Of a DNA stretch of 64,000 nt, positions 45,486 through 59,932 are shown piece after piece. The notes below the pieces were generated by a model, which made no database searches, was not told the origin of the DNA, and saw only the letters and a program-made list of their open reading frames with translations. Made by a program: the position numbers and the translations under genes. Position 1 is the stretch's first letter. Each line of letters opens with the position of its first letter. Origin of the DNA: Entonaema liquescens (Eukaryota > Ascomycota > Sordariomycetes > Xylariales > Xylariaceae); NCBI GenBank assembly GCA_902805475.1, contig CADCSX010000010.1:1576001-1640000 (forward strand), given 5' to 3'.

Positions 45486-47413
45486 ATACCTACTATACCT
45501 AGTACTAGTTTTCCTATTCTAATTCCATGCAATGCCGCCCGATGCCCAGCATCAACTACAGATATAGCGCTTTTGTCCCACATGATAAACGTGCAGTAGT
45601 CTAAAAACGTGTGTTAACATCCAGCCCTAACGTTTTGTTGACCGCTTTGGTGATTAGTACCTTGGAGATGTGATGCTCTTACGAGTCATACATACTATAG
45701 TGCACATGTAGCTCTTCTTTACCCACCCATGTGTGAAGTAGCTAGGCACTTACATGGTGTACTAGGTGACGGCGTGACGGACTACTCGAAACATCCTTAA
45801 TTGTGCTACATACCAACCCACCACGTCGGTTCCCCAAATCCTTCTTCCACCTGGATTGCGTAGCCAAACATAGTAACATGCTCACGCTTTGACATCCCAT
45901 CCCATCACAGCCATCCCACGCGCAACTGCTATACGGGTAGTCTAACGCCTAGTTCAGCCGGTGATTCGGGCTTCACGCATAAAACCTCAGATCCCGAGGA
46001 TCCAAGAGAGTGGTTTAAATTCTATTTCCTAACCATGAGTATTGCGATCATCGAATCACGATCTCCAATTTCGATACAATCATGTAAGGGAAGGGTGTTA
46101 GATACTAAGTACGTAGTTGCGAAAAGCCCCTCTTCTCCTCCCTAGCGGGCCGCGCGCGTGCCGCGCAGGCGAGGGCGTCTGGACCCGAATGCTGGGTTGG
46201 GAACTTTTTTTTTGTGTATATTTTTGAATCCTCGATGGTGAGCCAAAACTACCTAGCCCTGATTCACCGACTTTGCATGGCCCTTACGTCCCACCTCGAC
46301 AAGACATAATGACTCGCATCGAAGTCGGTTAGACAAGCGTGCAAGCTGTGACGGTCCACTTATAGAGTTACCCAAATTAGGAAAATCAATGCATAAAAGT
46401 TTAAGACCGAGATGATAACCGAGGCCAGGGATGAGACAGCATGCAGCAGCAATTTAGAGCAAATGAGGTTTGGTTGTGTGAAAAATAGCTACCAGTTTAG
46501 GACAGCTTCATTATAATTTGACTAGTCAAATGCATTGCAAATATCAGTTGAAAATGGTTTTTGATCATATCATTCCAATGGGCCCGATTGCTTCAAACGC
46601 AGATCTCCCCGGTATCATTCATGGTTGTTCCGTTCACCAACCCCCTCCCCAAAAACCCCATGCCCGTATCGTGAAAATCTGCCGTCATCCTCCCGCGAGG
46701 GTATCCAACGCACGCGAGGCCATTCTTTACGGAACGATGCCTCGACGATGCTATCTCTATAAGTACAGTTGACGACGTTAAAAATGTGTGAAATGCCCAA
46801 AAACACCACCCCGTGGTCATTAGCATGACCCCGTAAATCCCCCATCAGAAGTGACTGATAAACTTTCCATCCGATGCGTTAAGGCCAAAGGGCCCGATAA
46901 TATTAAAAGTGTGTTATGCCCCCCAGGAAAATAGTACAGATCAACCACCGGGGCGATATTTGAGAGAATGTATAGCGGTGTTGATCCATCGAGCCCAGCT
47001 CTGGAGATGCGGAGCAGATATGTTACGAGCGAAATGCAGAATTAGGAAGATGGCGGTTGCATATTCGACGATGTGGTACGTTGGCGGCTTCATGGTGGCA
47101 TGGATGATTCTGTAGTCCGCCGCTCATTAAATTTCGATGCAGGGTTCGTGCATGTGTCCGCGAACGAGCGATGTTGTAGCAGCGCCAGGGGTGCGGGAAA
47201 GCAGGAGCGAATTATGAGGCGCGCATAATGCAACGCACCGCTTGCGATCACTTGCATACCCGAGATGCACCTTTGTATGATGAAAGTCGAGAGCTGGAAA
47301 AGGGCAGAATAGAAGTGAGCGGAACCCTAAGAATTCCTCCCCGATGGCACATCATCCAATGATGATTGCCCTTGATGTTGTTCTGGTCGCCTTGATTCTA
47401 TCCTTAACTGATG

Positions 47414-47652
47414 CTTCTATCGAGGCTTTCTGTGTCCTCTTCGTCGATCCATTTTTTTGATATCGACGGCCGGCACTTATCGGCGAGTCTGGAGGACTCG
47501 AGTGCAATATTAACGGATAGCGCTAGCTTAGCCACTCTTCGGTAGAGGAGGCAGAGGTCGGCTAGGCGGGGGTCCCGGGCAAGGCGGGAGTTGAGAAGGT
47601 CGCTGGGAGGACATATCGAATTCGGGGGTCATGCCGGCCATTGTGATATAAT
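47414..47652 (-). CDS. Weak candidate for a short coding segment
   Basis: On the minus strand an ATG at about 47644 begins MAGMTPEFDMSSQRPS; the frame one base on reads PPSDLLNSRLARDPRLADLC and then RRVAKLALSVNIALES, ending ..SLDRSIS before a stop. The second stretch is protein-like, the first is a plausible start, but they are in different frames with no intron between. Either a frame error or chance. No family recognised. Confidence 0.25.
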
Positions 47653-47692
47653 GATATATATATAATTTATATATAGGGGTTGTTGTTGTTGT
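47644..47692. repeat. AT-dinucleotide and GTT repeats
   Basis: GATATATATATAATTTATAT-like run followed by TTGTTGTTGTTGT. Confidence 0.65.
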
Positions 47693-50600
47693 AAGATGGA
47701 GTTTAGCTATGGAAGAGTAGCTAATAACTGAGTCGCAAGCGTCAAAAGATATAAGATAGAGGTTTAGTTTAGATGTAGTTGGTGTTTAGATATATATAAA
47801 GATATATAGCTGCGTCACTTATGATCTTGTTGGTCTGTCAGATGAATTTGAGATGGGCAAGAGATCTGGGGGAGATGGGAGCAGGCTGCCTTATGTATAA
47901 CAATCGTCTTCTTGCTAGATGAGCGAGATACCTTAAAGCCATTCCAAGGCTCATGTAATATCAACTAGTACCATAGCAGAATAGGTACAACAAGACATTT
48001 ACGAAAGTACACCGCCAGACTAATGGTACATACCTAGGTTAAGATGTATCATGGTCTTAATCTCGCAGTAAGATTACCGTACGAACCAGGTATGGAGGGT
48101 ACTTGTCGAGCCATGTCGAGCCATGTCGAACCGTGTCGCAAAAAAAAAGCTTCACGAGCGAGCGACAAAAATAATTCCCCCCAAATAACCCTAGTAGGAC
48201 CACAGTGACGCAGCCCAAAATGGAGACAGGGAATAAGAAGGGCTTGGCTAACTTGGCCGGGGTTGGCCTGTCAAAGGTCTCATTGAATATACATGAGATA
48301 CATGAATACCTGGAGTACATTAATACATGAGATATGCATGTTATGTATCTCACCCATGGAAGAAATTGAAACAAGCATAAGCCCCTTGACAACCCTGATA
48401 ACCCTGTCGAAGTTCAGCATGTGCTACATCTGACCCCCTGTCAAGACATTTTGTCCAATGTACAGTACATTCATGGCGTGCATAGTAGATTAATTGCACC
48501 TGAAATTGAGCACTACCCGAAATAGTAGGTTGCGCATTACCAGGCCAGGACAAGCCAGGTTAGTTATTAATTTATTTTTCCTTCTTTCTTTCTTTTGTTT
48601 TCTATTATTTATTTATTTATTTTATTTTTTGAATAGTGTGTTATTTCATTCGTTACGGAGAAACATACCTAAGGTACCTACCTCCTAACCTCTGGTAGAT
48701 TATGTCTCCTCTCCTTTTTCAAGCGGTCAAATATATAGGTACGTAGGTAGGTAATAATGAAAATCGTATTAAGAGAGTATTACATCCACATCATAGATCT
48801 AAGGACCTCGGGCTAATAACACTCCACTTCATGGAAGACTCATAGAACATCTGAAGAGTTTCCACTTGATTGTCGTGGCTCCACAAACGTTACGAACAAT
48901 CTTAACAGAATTTTCGCGTGTGGGATATTACGTTGGGGACGAGATTTCGATCCGAGTCAAAGCTTTTTTTTTTTTTTTCTTCACCAGGGGAAGCGGAGAC
49001 TATTTTCATTACGGACGAGCTACGTATCGGACGACGGCGTTGCGGTGAACAGGATAGACCGTAGATATAGTAGTAAGAAAAAAAAATGAAAAAAAAAAAT
49101 GGCGTTCGGCCGTGTGTTCGCGTCAAGGCGAGTTAACTAAACCTATCACGAACGATCCACCGAAGATTGAACCAGGCTAAACTAACAACAAGTTCCAAAT
49201 GTAAGAATTCATTGGTAACTATCGTCTTCACGCAAGCTGATGTTGTTAATGAATGTTAAGATAGCACTTCGGTGCTACTGGTACTGCCCCAGGTGTTATT
49301 ACAATACGGGATATAATATGTACCTAGTTTTGCGCTGGGGATCGCTTTTTTCTAATTTGATGAATGCCGAAGAGCCTGTAACTTGCGACGTCAAGTAGAA
49401 TCTCGTCATTTATCAGCATGCAAGGAGTGATCAGCTGGCCTCGAAACCCTGAACGACATCTGACAAAAGCTGGTCAAAACCCCTGCATTCCAGCCCTAAT
49501 ACTCTTCTGCCTCAACTAAATTTCTATGCTAGACTCGTTCGGCTGGTTACAGCTTTCGTGCTCCATTAGGCAATTAATGGGGAAGAAGCAAAAGTCCAGT
49601 TTATCATGACAGCAGTAACCAGCGATCTTCCTTAGGGGCACCGCAAAGTCTAGATGGGGATAGATCTCGGTGATACAAGTCTTACTTTTTTACAAATAAT
49701 AGACATACCTTTTTTTTTTCCTTCTTAACCATGGCGTTCGCGTACCTGAAATTCCGCGCTCGGCACTGTCTAAATGTCTAATTGACATGTGTCGCCGGTC
49801 TAAGGTCTAATACCACTAGCTCTCCTATAGTCCCGGCCAGGCCGGACGCGTAAGAAAAAGCTCAGGGCGCGCCAGTCGACGATGAGCAGATAATGGCTTT
49901 GTGAGTCCAAGCTGAATTTCAGAATCGCGATAGCGAGCCAAAAAAGAACCGGGATGTAGTATCTGTGCTTCTCAGCTGGTTGGGTACGTATATACCACTA
50001 CATACTATTACTTACACACAACATCAGGGGTGGTTTTTCGCGAACACGGGGGGCAGTAGTTCTCGCACGCAACGTTCTTGTACTCTTAACAAAACTTCTT
50101 AAGTCCAATTGAAATGTCACTTTGATGTCATTGGCATATAATCCTTCATCGCGATCCGCAACGCTATGGATTCATAGCACGGAGTTAAATCCAGTGGCTT
50201 TTTGCTCTAGCCCCATAGACAGATTTCGCTCGGCATGTGAAGAAATTTCTTCTCCCGGGAAAAAGAGAAGGAAGAAGATAGTACGAAAAAGAAGTAGCGC
50301 GAACGAAAGCACCAATAGACCCCCTGTCAGAATTCGTCAAAATTCTTCTGCATCTTGCATATGTATATATGCTGGCTATATGATCGTTTGATATACAGTA
50401 AACTTGCGCTCCAAGACGGGGCCGAGATGCTGTCGTGCCCAAGTGGAAGAAGTTTGGGTCAAACTTGAGGGGATGACTCATGATGTGCTGGCCGTCGTTC
50501 GTTTTAGACACGGTAATCGGCAGGCTTCTGTTGAGGGGACTCGCTGACCGCCGAGTTACGTCGGGCACTCATCTGTGGACGTCCCGCAGACTTGAAATGC

Positions 50601-51657
50601 TAGGAACAATAACCTTAGGGCCAACCATCTGCAGATGGGTTTACTGGTATTTCGACGCCACCAACTTTTATCCTTGACATCTCACAGGGCTGATGATGGT
50701 GATATACAAGTACCCCATATTCTTCCATCGATGCGTACCTACTCCCCTGTCGAGCATCATCCATGAACATCGAACTTCAGGGTCTTGTGTAGAATATCTT
50801 CGAATGTTGACTGCCTTGACAAATTGATAAATAGAGAGGCCTAATAATCACGAGCCCATACGCGCAGAGCTGCCGGCATTCTATCAACGTGATTCTCATG
50901 CGACGAGGGAGTATTATTGTAAGGTGTTACAGTTAACTTGATGCAGTAATAATACAATACATATGTGATACAACCCACCCGCTAGGCTTCGATATAGGTA
51001 CGCGATTCAGTATGTAACAATATCATCGTTGTTGTATAATATTTATTATTTGTACCTTAAAATAGACATTATCTGAACTATTAACGCGGGATAACCCCAT
51101 CCGCATAAGGGATAAACATAAGACCTGAATAAGAGATGTTCGGCATTCATAATACGAGCTGACAGGACTCTAATGAACAGGTACGCATTAAGCACGCTGG
51201 CATACCGAGGTTATGATCGTTAGAAATCGTGAAGATACCCCTAAAAGTAACAACACCATCGCTGTGGCCGGGATCTAGCTGATACATAGAAGCCTCGCTT
51301 TGTCGGTGAATAATTTCCCATCCCGATTAATTCCACTTGGTGGTAGTAGGACTTAGCATTCCAAGGTGAGGCGAGTCCGATCCATTAAGGCCGGGGTTGG
51401 TTATCAGGGTTAGGGCCATGATCTTCGCGTCCAAGCTGGTTTTCGTTTGATTAAAGTGGAATCTAATCTACCAATTTCTTCTCACCGTCTTCTAGAAGAA
51501 TTCCACGATCGTCTTGGCATTTTCTCCTTTTCTTTGTGACCTCACAACCTCCATTTAGCGGCTTTCATCGGTTCCACCATATCACCCTTCTGAATCTTAG
51601 CGTAGCCGTTTCACCAATTCCATACAGGAAATCTGGGTACATGAGCTGATTGGACAA

Positions 51658-51681
51658 GGAGACGGAGACGGAGACGGAGAC
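51658..51681. repeat. GGAGAC x4 tandem repeat
   Basis: Four perfect copies of GGAGAC. Confidence 0.85.
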
Positions 51682-54600
51682 GACGAAGCAGGCTGGCAAG
51701 GTTTTATGTACATAGTAATACGTGTTCAAGGGCATCGGATTCAAAAGTGACAAGGGCAGTTAAACGGAAGCCTTGCTTCTTGGCAGACGATCGACTTCGG
51801 GACCGTTAAATATATCTTACTATTACACTACACTATGTTGAGAATAATGTAGGATCGTCATAGAAGACAAGTTGGATATGGCATGCGATAATATAGTCAC
51901 CAGATGTATATTTGCACAGGCCCAATCCTTAGCTCAATGCAATATTCTGCAAAGTAGGCAAGGTAGATTACCGGTACGTTGGGTCTAGAAATGTTACCGG
52001 GAATCAAGAAGCTGAAAAAAATGTATTCGTATAGACGAACCGCGATTCGGATCCTTCGCTTGTTAAGACATAAAGTACTTACGAGGAGTTAACTCACCAG
52101 TAACCGGCGACCTCAGACTGATCCCCGAAGAACAAAGAGACCACTGCTTAATGATATCCCGTAAACAAATTTGCGCTCTGCGTGCGTATCTTCTCCATTA
52201 GGGCGTAAAATCGTGAAGATTGCTGCAAGTTTGTAATACAACAGTTGTATGCCGGCTAGATCAGCGAGCGCTCGGATATATCTCACTCATCAACTTCCAT
52301 TATATACATGGATGCGGTACTTACTGCGCATCTAAATCCTTCGAAAACTCCTCCCAGCCATTCTCCAATCGATGGACCAGGCTTATCGGAGCACAAGCCC
52401 AGTTACTAGAGGTAGGTACAATACCACCACGTGAAATGGGGTATGACAGCCCTATGAAATGATCAGGATTCGGGATAGTCTCATGCAATGCGTATGTAGG
52501 ACCTCCAACGTGGTAAGCCATGCCGCGCGGTGGCTCTACACACTCCAGCAAGTATCAACGAGGCTGAGATCATGTGCTGATAGAGGTTAGTCGTCCTTCA
52601 TGCACCGTAGATGTAGGTGTGTTGCAGACATGCATGCCGATTCTAGCTGCAGACGCTTGTTCCCCTTGGGGGTCTGAGCACAAGCTCTCATCAGCAGTAA
52701 TTCCAGGCTCTGGCATCTCCTGCTTGCAAATTCCCTAGCGTTGTATCCCTTCAGTTGGTAACACCGTCGCCAGGTCTCTCCAGCGTACGCATAGAGACGA
52801 TCAATGGCTGATACATTTCGTCATTCTTGAGGCTCGGCTTATTCTCACCGCTATCATTGCAAACACCGACGGTCACCGGATATGAAGCTGAGGGAATCGG
52901 CTACTTGGCAATGACCGTCGCGATGAATAGCCATTGGGGAAACAGCGTAACGAGATGGGATTTGCCTTTGCGGATGCTACGGATCCCCAGATGTAGGATC
53001 AATATGCTAGGTACCAAATGCAAGCCAGGTAGGCATGTACTCACACAAAATCAGCTGAACCACTTGAGTTCGGGTTTACTAATGAACCAATGGAGGAGTG
53101 TTGATCGTCCGGCTTTGAAACATCGACAGCTCATCAGATACGTGATTCACTTCGGCCTGAGAACAGACCACCGTGCAGACATCTTCCCCCGCGATATCAT
53201 TCATCTCCCACGTGGGAGACAGGGGGGCGGTAAGATATCTCCCCTGAACATCCATCATTCCTCATCCAATAGGTGGTCCAAGCATAGTAATAGGCAAGAA
53301 GTGTAAATGGTGACGGATGAGGTGGTCTGATCATCGGTCACGATGGGAATCGTACAAGCGCATGCTGGCCACACACATGTAGGAGGTATGTATATACGGG
53401 CAACTGAGCAAGTCAGCCTTCTTCGATACGGGAAGTCGATACAACCGTGCATTGCCGAACCTACTTTCACACGAAATTGGACATCTCTCACTAGACTGCG
53501 TATAAAGTTGACCCGCACACGATGACCTCCCATACCTTAACTGTCGCAAGAAGGGTTAATAATTGCTCGTGCACGATCCTAGTGTATCTGTAACCCTATC
53601 ATCGCAGGCTACGATATTATTACCTATTGCGTCAATATGTAGTAAATATCGAATTTATCCATGAGACTACTAGTCTCCTTCTAGATATGTTCCCACGTAA
53701 CAGATAGAAAGAGCTGCGCGTCCCTAGACCATTACCCAGGTCTCATGGCGTCAGGCTCAGAAACGAAAGAAGAGGTAATCCGAGCACACCCTCTTTCCCA
53801 TTGTCTCGGAGCTGGCGTACCGCGCAACCATTGATCTACTGATGATATTACCACATAGGGCCAAGATTGTGGGGGATACGCGAGGTATCAACTTGTCTTA
53901 GTGTGCGGCGTTAACTTCGTTGGGAACTTCTATCACGTCTGACAGGTACAAGGACTCGAATGACAATCATTAGCCCTCACTAGCACGGACCATGACATCT
54001 CTAACGATATTGGCATTAAACAAAGCCCTAAGCTATAAGCTGAAAGCTCCAAGCTCTTAACAAAGACCCATCTTACCTTTTCCTCGCGCAAAATTACCCA
54101 TTCTCAGCTTGGCGATGCGCCAACCCCCTTCTGTTCTGGTCACGCGGCCACTAAAACTGACCAAAGGCGGATAAGCGGGAGCTTTCGTCCCTCAACTCCA
54201 TCAACAGGAGTCGGTCTGACAGGCACGAACTAGTAGACGACGATCGACCCCCCTCGTCGAACCCCTCCATCATGAATCTAGAATGGTGGGCAGCACTCTA
54301 TTATCGCATCAAAGGGACATAATAGTAGCAGTGGGGGCTGTTTTGGTAATGGTGCAGTACATACGCAGTCACACATGCGTTACGAAGTAATAATAGTAGT
54401 TTGCGAGATGCTCAGTGGCTGAACAAGCCACCGTCGTATTTTGAATGTTCAATAACAAATACCATCCGGGTATGTGATCGGCGCGGACCCCAAGTCTCGT
54501 TATCATACGACACGGAACGCAAGGCCGATGTGGGATCGCACCATGGTCTGTGATGAGGGGACGGAGTGGGATAGGGAAGCCCAAAAGGCGAAAGCTGCCG

Positions 54601-55561
54601 AGGGAATCCGACGCTCTGGGATGCCAAGCGTCTTGATCTACAATCTCGCGACACACGTGTCCCTGGCGGCACAGTCCCAATGGTATGCGACTTGAGCTAG
54701 ATAGGCTGGGCCTGAAATGCAGCCAGATAAGCTTGATGAGGGGATATCAGCCGTAATGACGGAGTGCTCTACACCCTCCCTCGTCCAATCCAGTGTCTCG
54801 ATCTACCCCCCGATCCTCCAATAACAAGCTCTCCCAAGGAACGTCTCTCCCGCCTTACCCACTACCCACGCTGATGTGTGTGTCACACCAGTCAGGGCAG
54901 AGGGGCAAGATCATGATAATTGGAAGACTACGAAGAAGAAGGTGGGCGAGAGACGGTACGGCACGGCACCGTTAAGACTGATGTGGTGACACCTACCTCG
55001 TCTTCATCGTCTTCCCTTCTTGCCCCCCTTACTCATGCCCATGTCCCCATGTCCCCATACTGTCATACCCTCATACTGCTATACTGCCGTAATGCCGTAC
55101 CTAACGGACATACGGAGTATAATCTACTCGGGATTGCGCATCCCAGCTAGTGAAACACCGACGTAGCCGAAGCTCCCTTAGATAAATTTCCCTACCGTCA
55201 GCTGACGAACACCACCTCGTAGCATCGGTGCTATTAGACCCTGTCCTGTTAAGGCAAACCCCGGTTACAATATCTCATAGCTGGTTAATAATAAAGAAAA
55301 TAATATGTCGTCAGGAAAGAAAAATAGAGAGAAATTCCCGTACGTCCCGAATAAACCCTAGGTCGTCGGGCTTAACCCTAGCAATAACTACCTAAGGTAT
55401 GTAGGCAAGAAAAAAAAGAAAGATGTACTGTACATACAAACCATCTTACGTAGCAGTGCAGACAGGCTGAGTAGAACCCAGGGGTTTGCCGCATTCAAAC
55501 GAAGAAGGCTGACGAATCAGTTGTTTTGACCTGTTTGAATGTACCTACCGACATGCCGCAT

Positions 55562-55597
55562 CCATACCATACCATACCATACTATACCATACCAATA
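55562..55597. repeat. CATAC pentanucleotide repeat
   Basis: About six CATAC/TATAC units in tandem. Confidence 0.7.
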
Positions 55598-58350
55598 CCT
55601 ACACGCTGGTCCAGCCCAGCCAGGCCCGTAAGCATCTAAACGCCACGGCTAGACTAACTGCTTACAACATCGTAAGTGTAATGCACATAGACACTATACG
55701 CTTACGCGCGTTTGTTTTGAAATCGCTGTTGGACGGGGATATCGGCCAGACGGAGAACCGAGCACATTTTAACGCGCGCAACTTTTTCATGCAAATATAT
55801 TCACACCCAGGCCAGTGTTTGCTGACCTTTATCTCGCACGACTAACTCAGAGTAGAAGAGCGCTTACGGGCCAGTGACTCAGAATACCTCACCTCCTGTA
55901 GCCGCCTTCCGTATGCACTCCGCCGCAACCGGGATACGCGTATCCGATTTACGGGAGCCTAGGACTAGGGCCCCCGTCCGGGATTCTGGGCTGGGCGGGC
56001 GAGGGGTTCGTCTGGCGTTGGGATACGACGATGCGAGGGCAAAAAAAAGCGCCCCCAACATTTTTTCTTCTTCCAGTTTGAACTTGCAATGCTGATCCCG
56101 CATAAAATACATCTTACGAGCAGAACCCCTCCTCGCCCTACCCTAGCCTATAACTCTCCGGACAAACACGGGATCCTGAGGCACGAGACAAACATCGGCC
56201 GCCGACACGGCCGGACTGCGGGGATATCGTGGAGACCGGATGGGGTCTGTAGGCCGTAAAAGCGACCGCTATGTTTGCTGTCTACCTACGTACCTACATA
56301 CTACATGTCTACATACGTATCTACCAAGCCATCGTACATATGTATTATTATATATTTGCTAACCACGTCACAATTTGGGCGCTCATATGCGTACATACCC
56401 AGCACTAAGACAGACAAGCTTAAAAATAATTGTCCGTAAATCGATACGTCGCATACATGGTCCTGCATACGGTAGCTTCCGCATTAGGGTATCAAGATTT
56501 TAAATATATTTTGGGAAAAAGAGCCATGGTTCTGTGCGTGCGTTATTAACAACTCGCTCGTACTATTGTTGTCTTGCTTGAGGCCCCAAAGTCTAACCAA
56601 TATCTTCCTATATTTAACTAGTATTAGCATAATGAATTCGTATAATTCTCTCTTGGCGCGAATATTGTTCAAACTTGACTTTGATGCACCGAGTTAGAAC
56701 TACCTTAGGTACTTAATCTAGGTATTCTTCACCGTATGTACGTTGGTGCAGGTCTACAATGCATTGCTTAGATGGCCACAATAGTCCTCTTCTTAAGCCA
56801 TTGGCGAATAGGAAGTAAAGTACGGATAGACATCTTACTAAGTTCTAAAAATGAATAGACTTAATCCCCTATACTCCATTTACACTGCCCTTGTCTTCAG
56901 GAGTTTATTCCGGTGTGGTATTTGGAATAATCTTCAAAAGCCGAAAATTGTACCTTGGTTAGCCAACGTTCCGGACTTGCGGGAGCAGTAGAATATTAAG
57001 AAACATATGGATTTAACTCCTTATTCAGAAGATTTAGTCTATACCAGACTTTCAGAATTAGTTTCTTTCACTGCGTATAAATCTAATGAGCACGACATCT
57101 ACCTAGGCAGGTAAGCAGGTAACTGATAGCGTACGACCAGTGTTCAAGACTTTTCAAGATAATGTATCTCCATCCTTAGCTTCTAGTTCCAATTCGAGGT
57201 GCAATCCGGTCAAATGAATTTCAAAACTTCCTCCATATTACATTGTACAATGCTTCTCCGCGGTTCCGAAGCTAGAAGAAAAATTTGTCTGCGGCGTGGA
57301 AAATAGGAGCTTCTCCCATAAGCCATCAACTCCGACGTCAAGTTAAGGGTAAACCTAGATCCGGAGTTATGGTTTAGCCACTAGAAGTCTTGTTCTTCTT
57401 GACAATTAGGTAAAATGTAGGCTAGTTCTATTCAAGGCTCAATTTTAGGTACAAATTTTCGTATGTAGAGTACTAGGAGTTAAAAATAGGTAAACCCCTT
57501 TTCACATGAGAGGTAAATAACCAAATCATGATGACTCTACCCCTTTCCATACACAACCATAGGATAATAGGACGATGTGTTTTTGCCACCTTCAAGAGCC
57601 TTAGGCTTACAAATACCCTCTATGTACAGCAAAAGTTGATCCAATAGCGTTTAACAATGTTGTCTCTTAATAAGAGTTCTGATTAGAGAAACAGGGAAAC
57701 CCTCAAATCACGGCATATAAGAATTGGGGGCTAGATAAGCGGTGTAATCCAACATTCTAAACCTTCTGTAACTACCTTATAGTATTCTGCACCAAAAATG
57801 CATAGTTCTTAAACCGACGTGTTGATTGCTTAGTCTATCTTAGAAAAGGGGGCTGGTGTAGTCTTGCATATAGTACGCATATACTACGTGGCATAAAGAG
57901 GTATTTACATGGAAGGGCAACGTGTAGGATCTATGAGGTCTTCATGCTTTTGGAGACGCAAGATGATGAGTTCCACCTTGCGGATACCATGGTAGAATAC
58001 ATTTGAATATGCCTTACTCGTGTTGCACCGCAGAAGGATCTGAGTTTGTTTTTTTTCTAAAGGACTGGCAATCAATGGATGTTTTCCATGGTCTTTGTTT
58101 CAAGCCCACATACACACCGCATCGAGCGATCTGCCATCTCTTCAAGATGATATTGTAATGTCGAATAGATCGCTCTGGAACTACATGCGACCGTATGCGT
58201 CCAGTAAGCCATGGCGCATGTGTTGGCAGATATTCATTTAAATTATAGCGGTCGACTGGATACTATAACCCACGTGGTCAAAGTTTTAGGATTAGAGGGT
58301 GACGTGCATGAATGCTACCGCGACAGCCGCGAATCCGTTGCGGGCACCGT

Positions 58351-59490
58351 TCACGACATGTCTGCGCCCGCCGGTACTTGGGTGGAAATGATGAAGTTCT
58401 CCATCATGGCCTGGCCTCCGCCCCCATGTTTCGTCGCATGGCTTCCGCTCGTACCCGACGTCCTGCCGCGTCCCGCAGGTTGGGGGCCGGCGCCGATGTT
58501 ACCTTCGCGGCGCTTCACGACGAGGCACAGCACGCGTCCGTAAATAGAAAATCCCTCGTACGAGATGTCCATAGCTAGTTTTTTCTTATCATCGTCGTCT
58601 TCGGCATTGTCACTCTCCGCTGCTGCTCCCCCTCTGCGTCTCTTGGCTGGTGGCGGCCGCGTGCTAGCGTCGTCATTTGGTTCATTTGATTCATCATGGA
58701 CGAATAGGCTGTCGTCCTCACCGTCTTGGCTATCAGATACAATCTCCACATCATTACTTTGTTGATCATCTATGTTGCGATCTGCGTCTGTTTCTGTTTC
58801 TGCTTCTGCTTCTGTATTCCTGCGGCCGCGCTTGGGTCGCCTGCCGCTGCTGGTACCCGTCGCGGTTTCGGTTTCGTCTACCGCCGGGATCGCGGCCAAG
58901 GTAGCAGCGGCATCTTCATTGTCGCTCTCCTCATGCCTAATAAGTGGATTCAGTTCCGTTGTAGCATCAACGTCGATGGGTACCTCATTCGTTTCACCAA
59001 TCAGACGACCCGAGTTCGATGTGAGTTTTGTTTGCGTGGTATCATGGAAATGCTTATGTTTTGTGAGGAGCGCGTGGCGGGTAGCTGTCTCGGTGAGGAA
59101 TATGGATACCTCGAAATCATCTGTAATAAGTAATGAGTGTTACATACATTAGATACTTTGGGAATATAGTAGATCTTTAGACGTCGACTACGGAGTGTTG
59201 CAACAGAGATGAAGTACAGTACTTTATGTATACCTAGGTATGTATTCGAACTTACCTTCGACTACAACATCCTTGATCCCTTTCTTTTTAGTACTCCGTT
59301 TTCGACTACGCTCTCGTTCCTCTCGCAATTTGGGTAATACAAGCGGTCTCACGCTCTCGATGACTCTTGGCAGTACGGGGTTTCTCGGGTTAAGGAGCCA
59401 AGCATGGACGAGTGCAGGATTATCAAGGTATATACGACATTCGAGGACCGAGTATTTGGTTATGCGGAGGTAACGGCGGATTGGCGCCAT
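58351..59490 (-). CDS. Conserved hypothetical protein, probably nuclear
   Basis: Exons 59490-59256 and 59120-58351, joined by phase across a 135-nt intron (GTAAGT..ACAG), 334 aa. The N-terminus MAPIRRYLRITKYSVLECRI with YLDNPALVHAWLLNPRNP and a basic segment (RKRSTKKKGIKDVVVE) continues into DDFEVSIFLTETATRHALLT, which looks like a folded domain. The middle is acidic and low-complexity with a basic cluster (PPPAKRRRGG) that could be a nuclear signal. The short hydrophobic-acidic stretches PIDVDA and VEIVSDSQ resemble SUMO-interacting motifs. It ends with YEGFSIYGRVLCLVVKRR and AMMENFI. The overall pattern looks like an ascomycete-conserved protein, but I do not recognise a named family. Divergent from ISM1 with 442 bp between starts. 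Confidence 0.7.
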
Positions 59491-59932
59491 AGCGTGGATT
59501 GAGCATGGCGCATTTCGCGATATGAAATTGTTGCCTTTGGAAGATTTATAGGTATTAGCTAAAACATGGTAAACTGTAAGATAGACTGTAAGATGAAATG
59601 CAAGTCGTTACCTATGAGATCACTCTCCTTATCGATAGTGATACCTGATGGCCTTGCATATGTGGCTGAGGCTCAATTAGATGTGAGTACTTAAGTAATA
59701 GGTTTGATTGGATAAAGGCTCTCTAGCCTCGTTTGGTAAATTAGTGGCTTAAGGTTTATCGATATCGATAAGTGATTGATCTAAGCCAACCAATAATTGA
59801 TTCTTGCTGTGAAAGTTCCTTAAGAGATAGTTAAATATATTTAATTTTATGATGCGATATGCTCATGTCTTGTTAATAAAAAGTCACCTTCTTAGTTTTT
59901 TCCTAAACTAAGATAATGAGCTTGATATTAAC
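59491..59932. promoter_or_regulatory. Shared divergent upstream region
   Basis: 442 bp between the conserved hypothetical gene and ISM1. AT-rich with a small palindrome TATCGATATCGATA near 59757-59770. Promoter role follows from position only. Confidence 0.35.

Larger units (their letters stand above)
44710..58350. other. 13.6-kb region without recognisable genes
   Basis: Base composition is ordinary, not RIP-like. Many short ORFs occur on both strands but none shows a family motif, signal peptide with a mature domain, or splice-joinable exons that I could support. Local tandem repeats are listed separately. A weak coding candidate lies at 47.4-47.65 kb. Long non-coding transcripts, rapidly evolving small genes or decayed genes are all possible. 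Confidence 0.4.

Noticed and set aside
48057..48392. 111-aa Cys/Leu-rich minus-strand ORF as a secreted or membrane protein
   Set aside because: Hydrophobic stretch only; no signal peptide with a mature domain, and direct repeats lie in the coding stretch.
52827..53306. 159-aa plus-strand ORF in the gene-poor region
   Set aside because: No family motif, no plausible signal or domain, and composition resembles the surrounding non-coding sequence.
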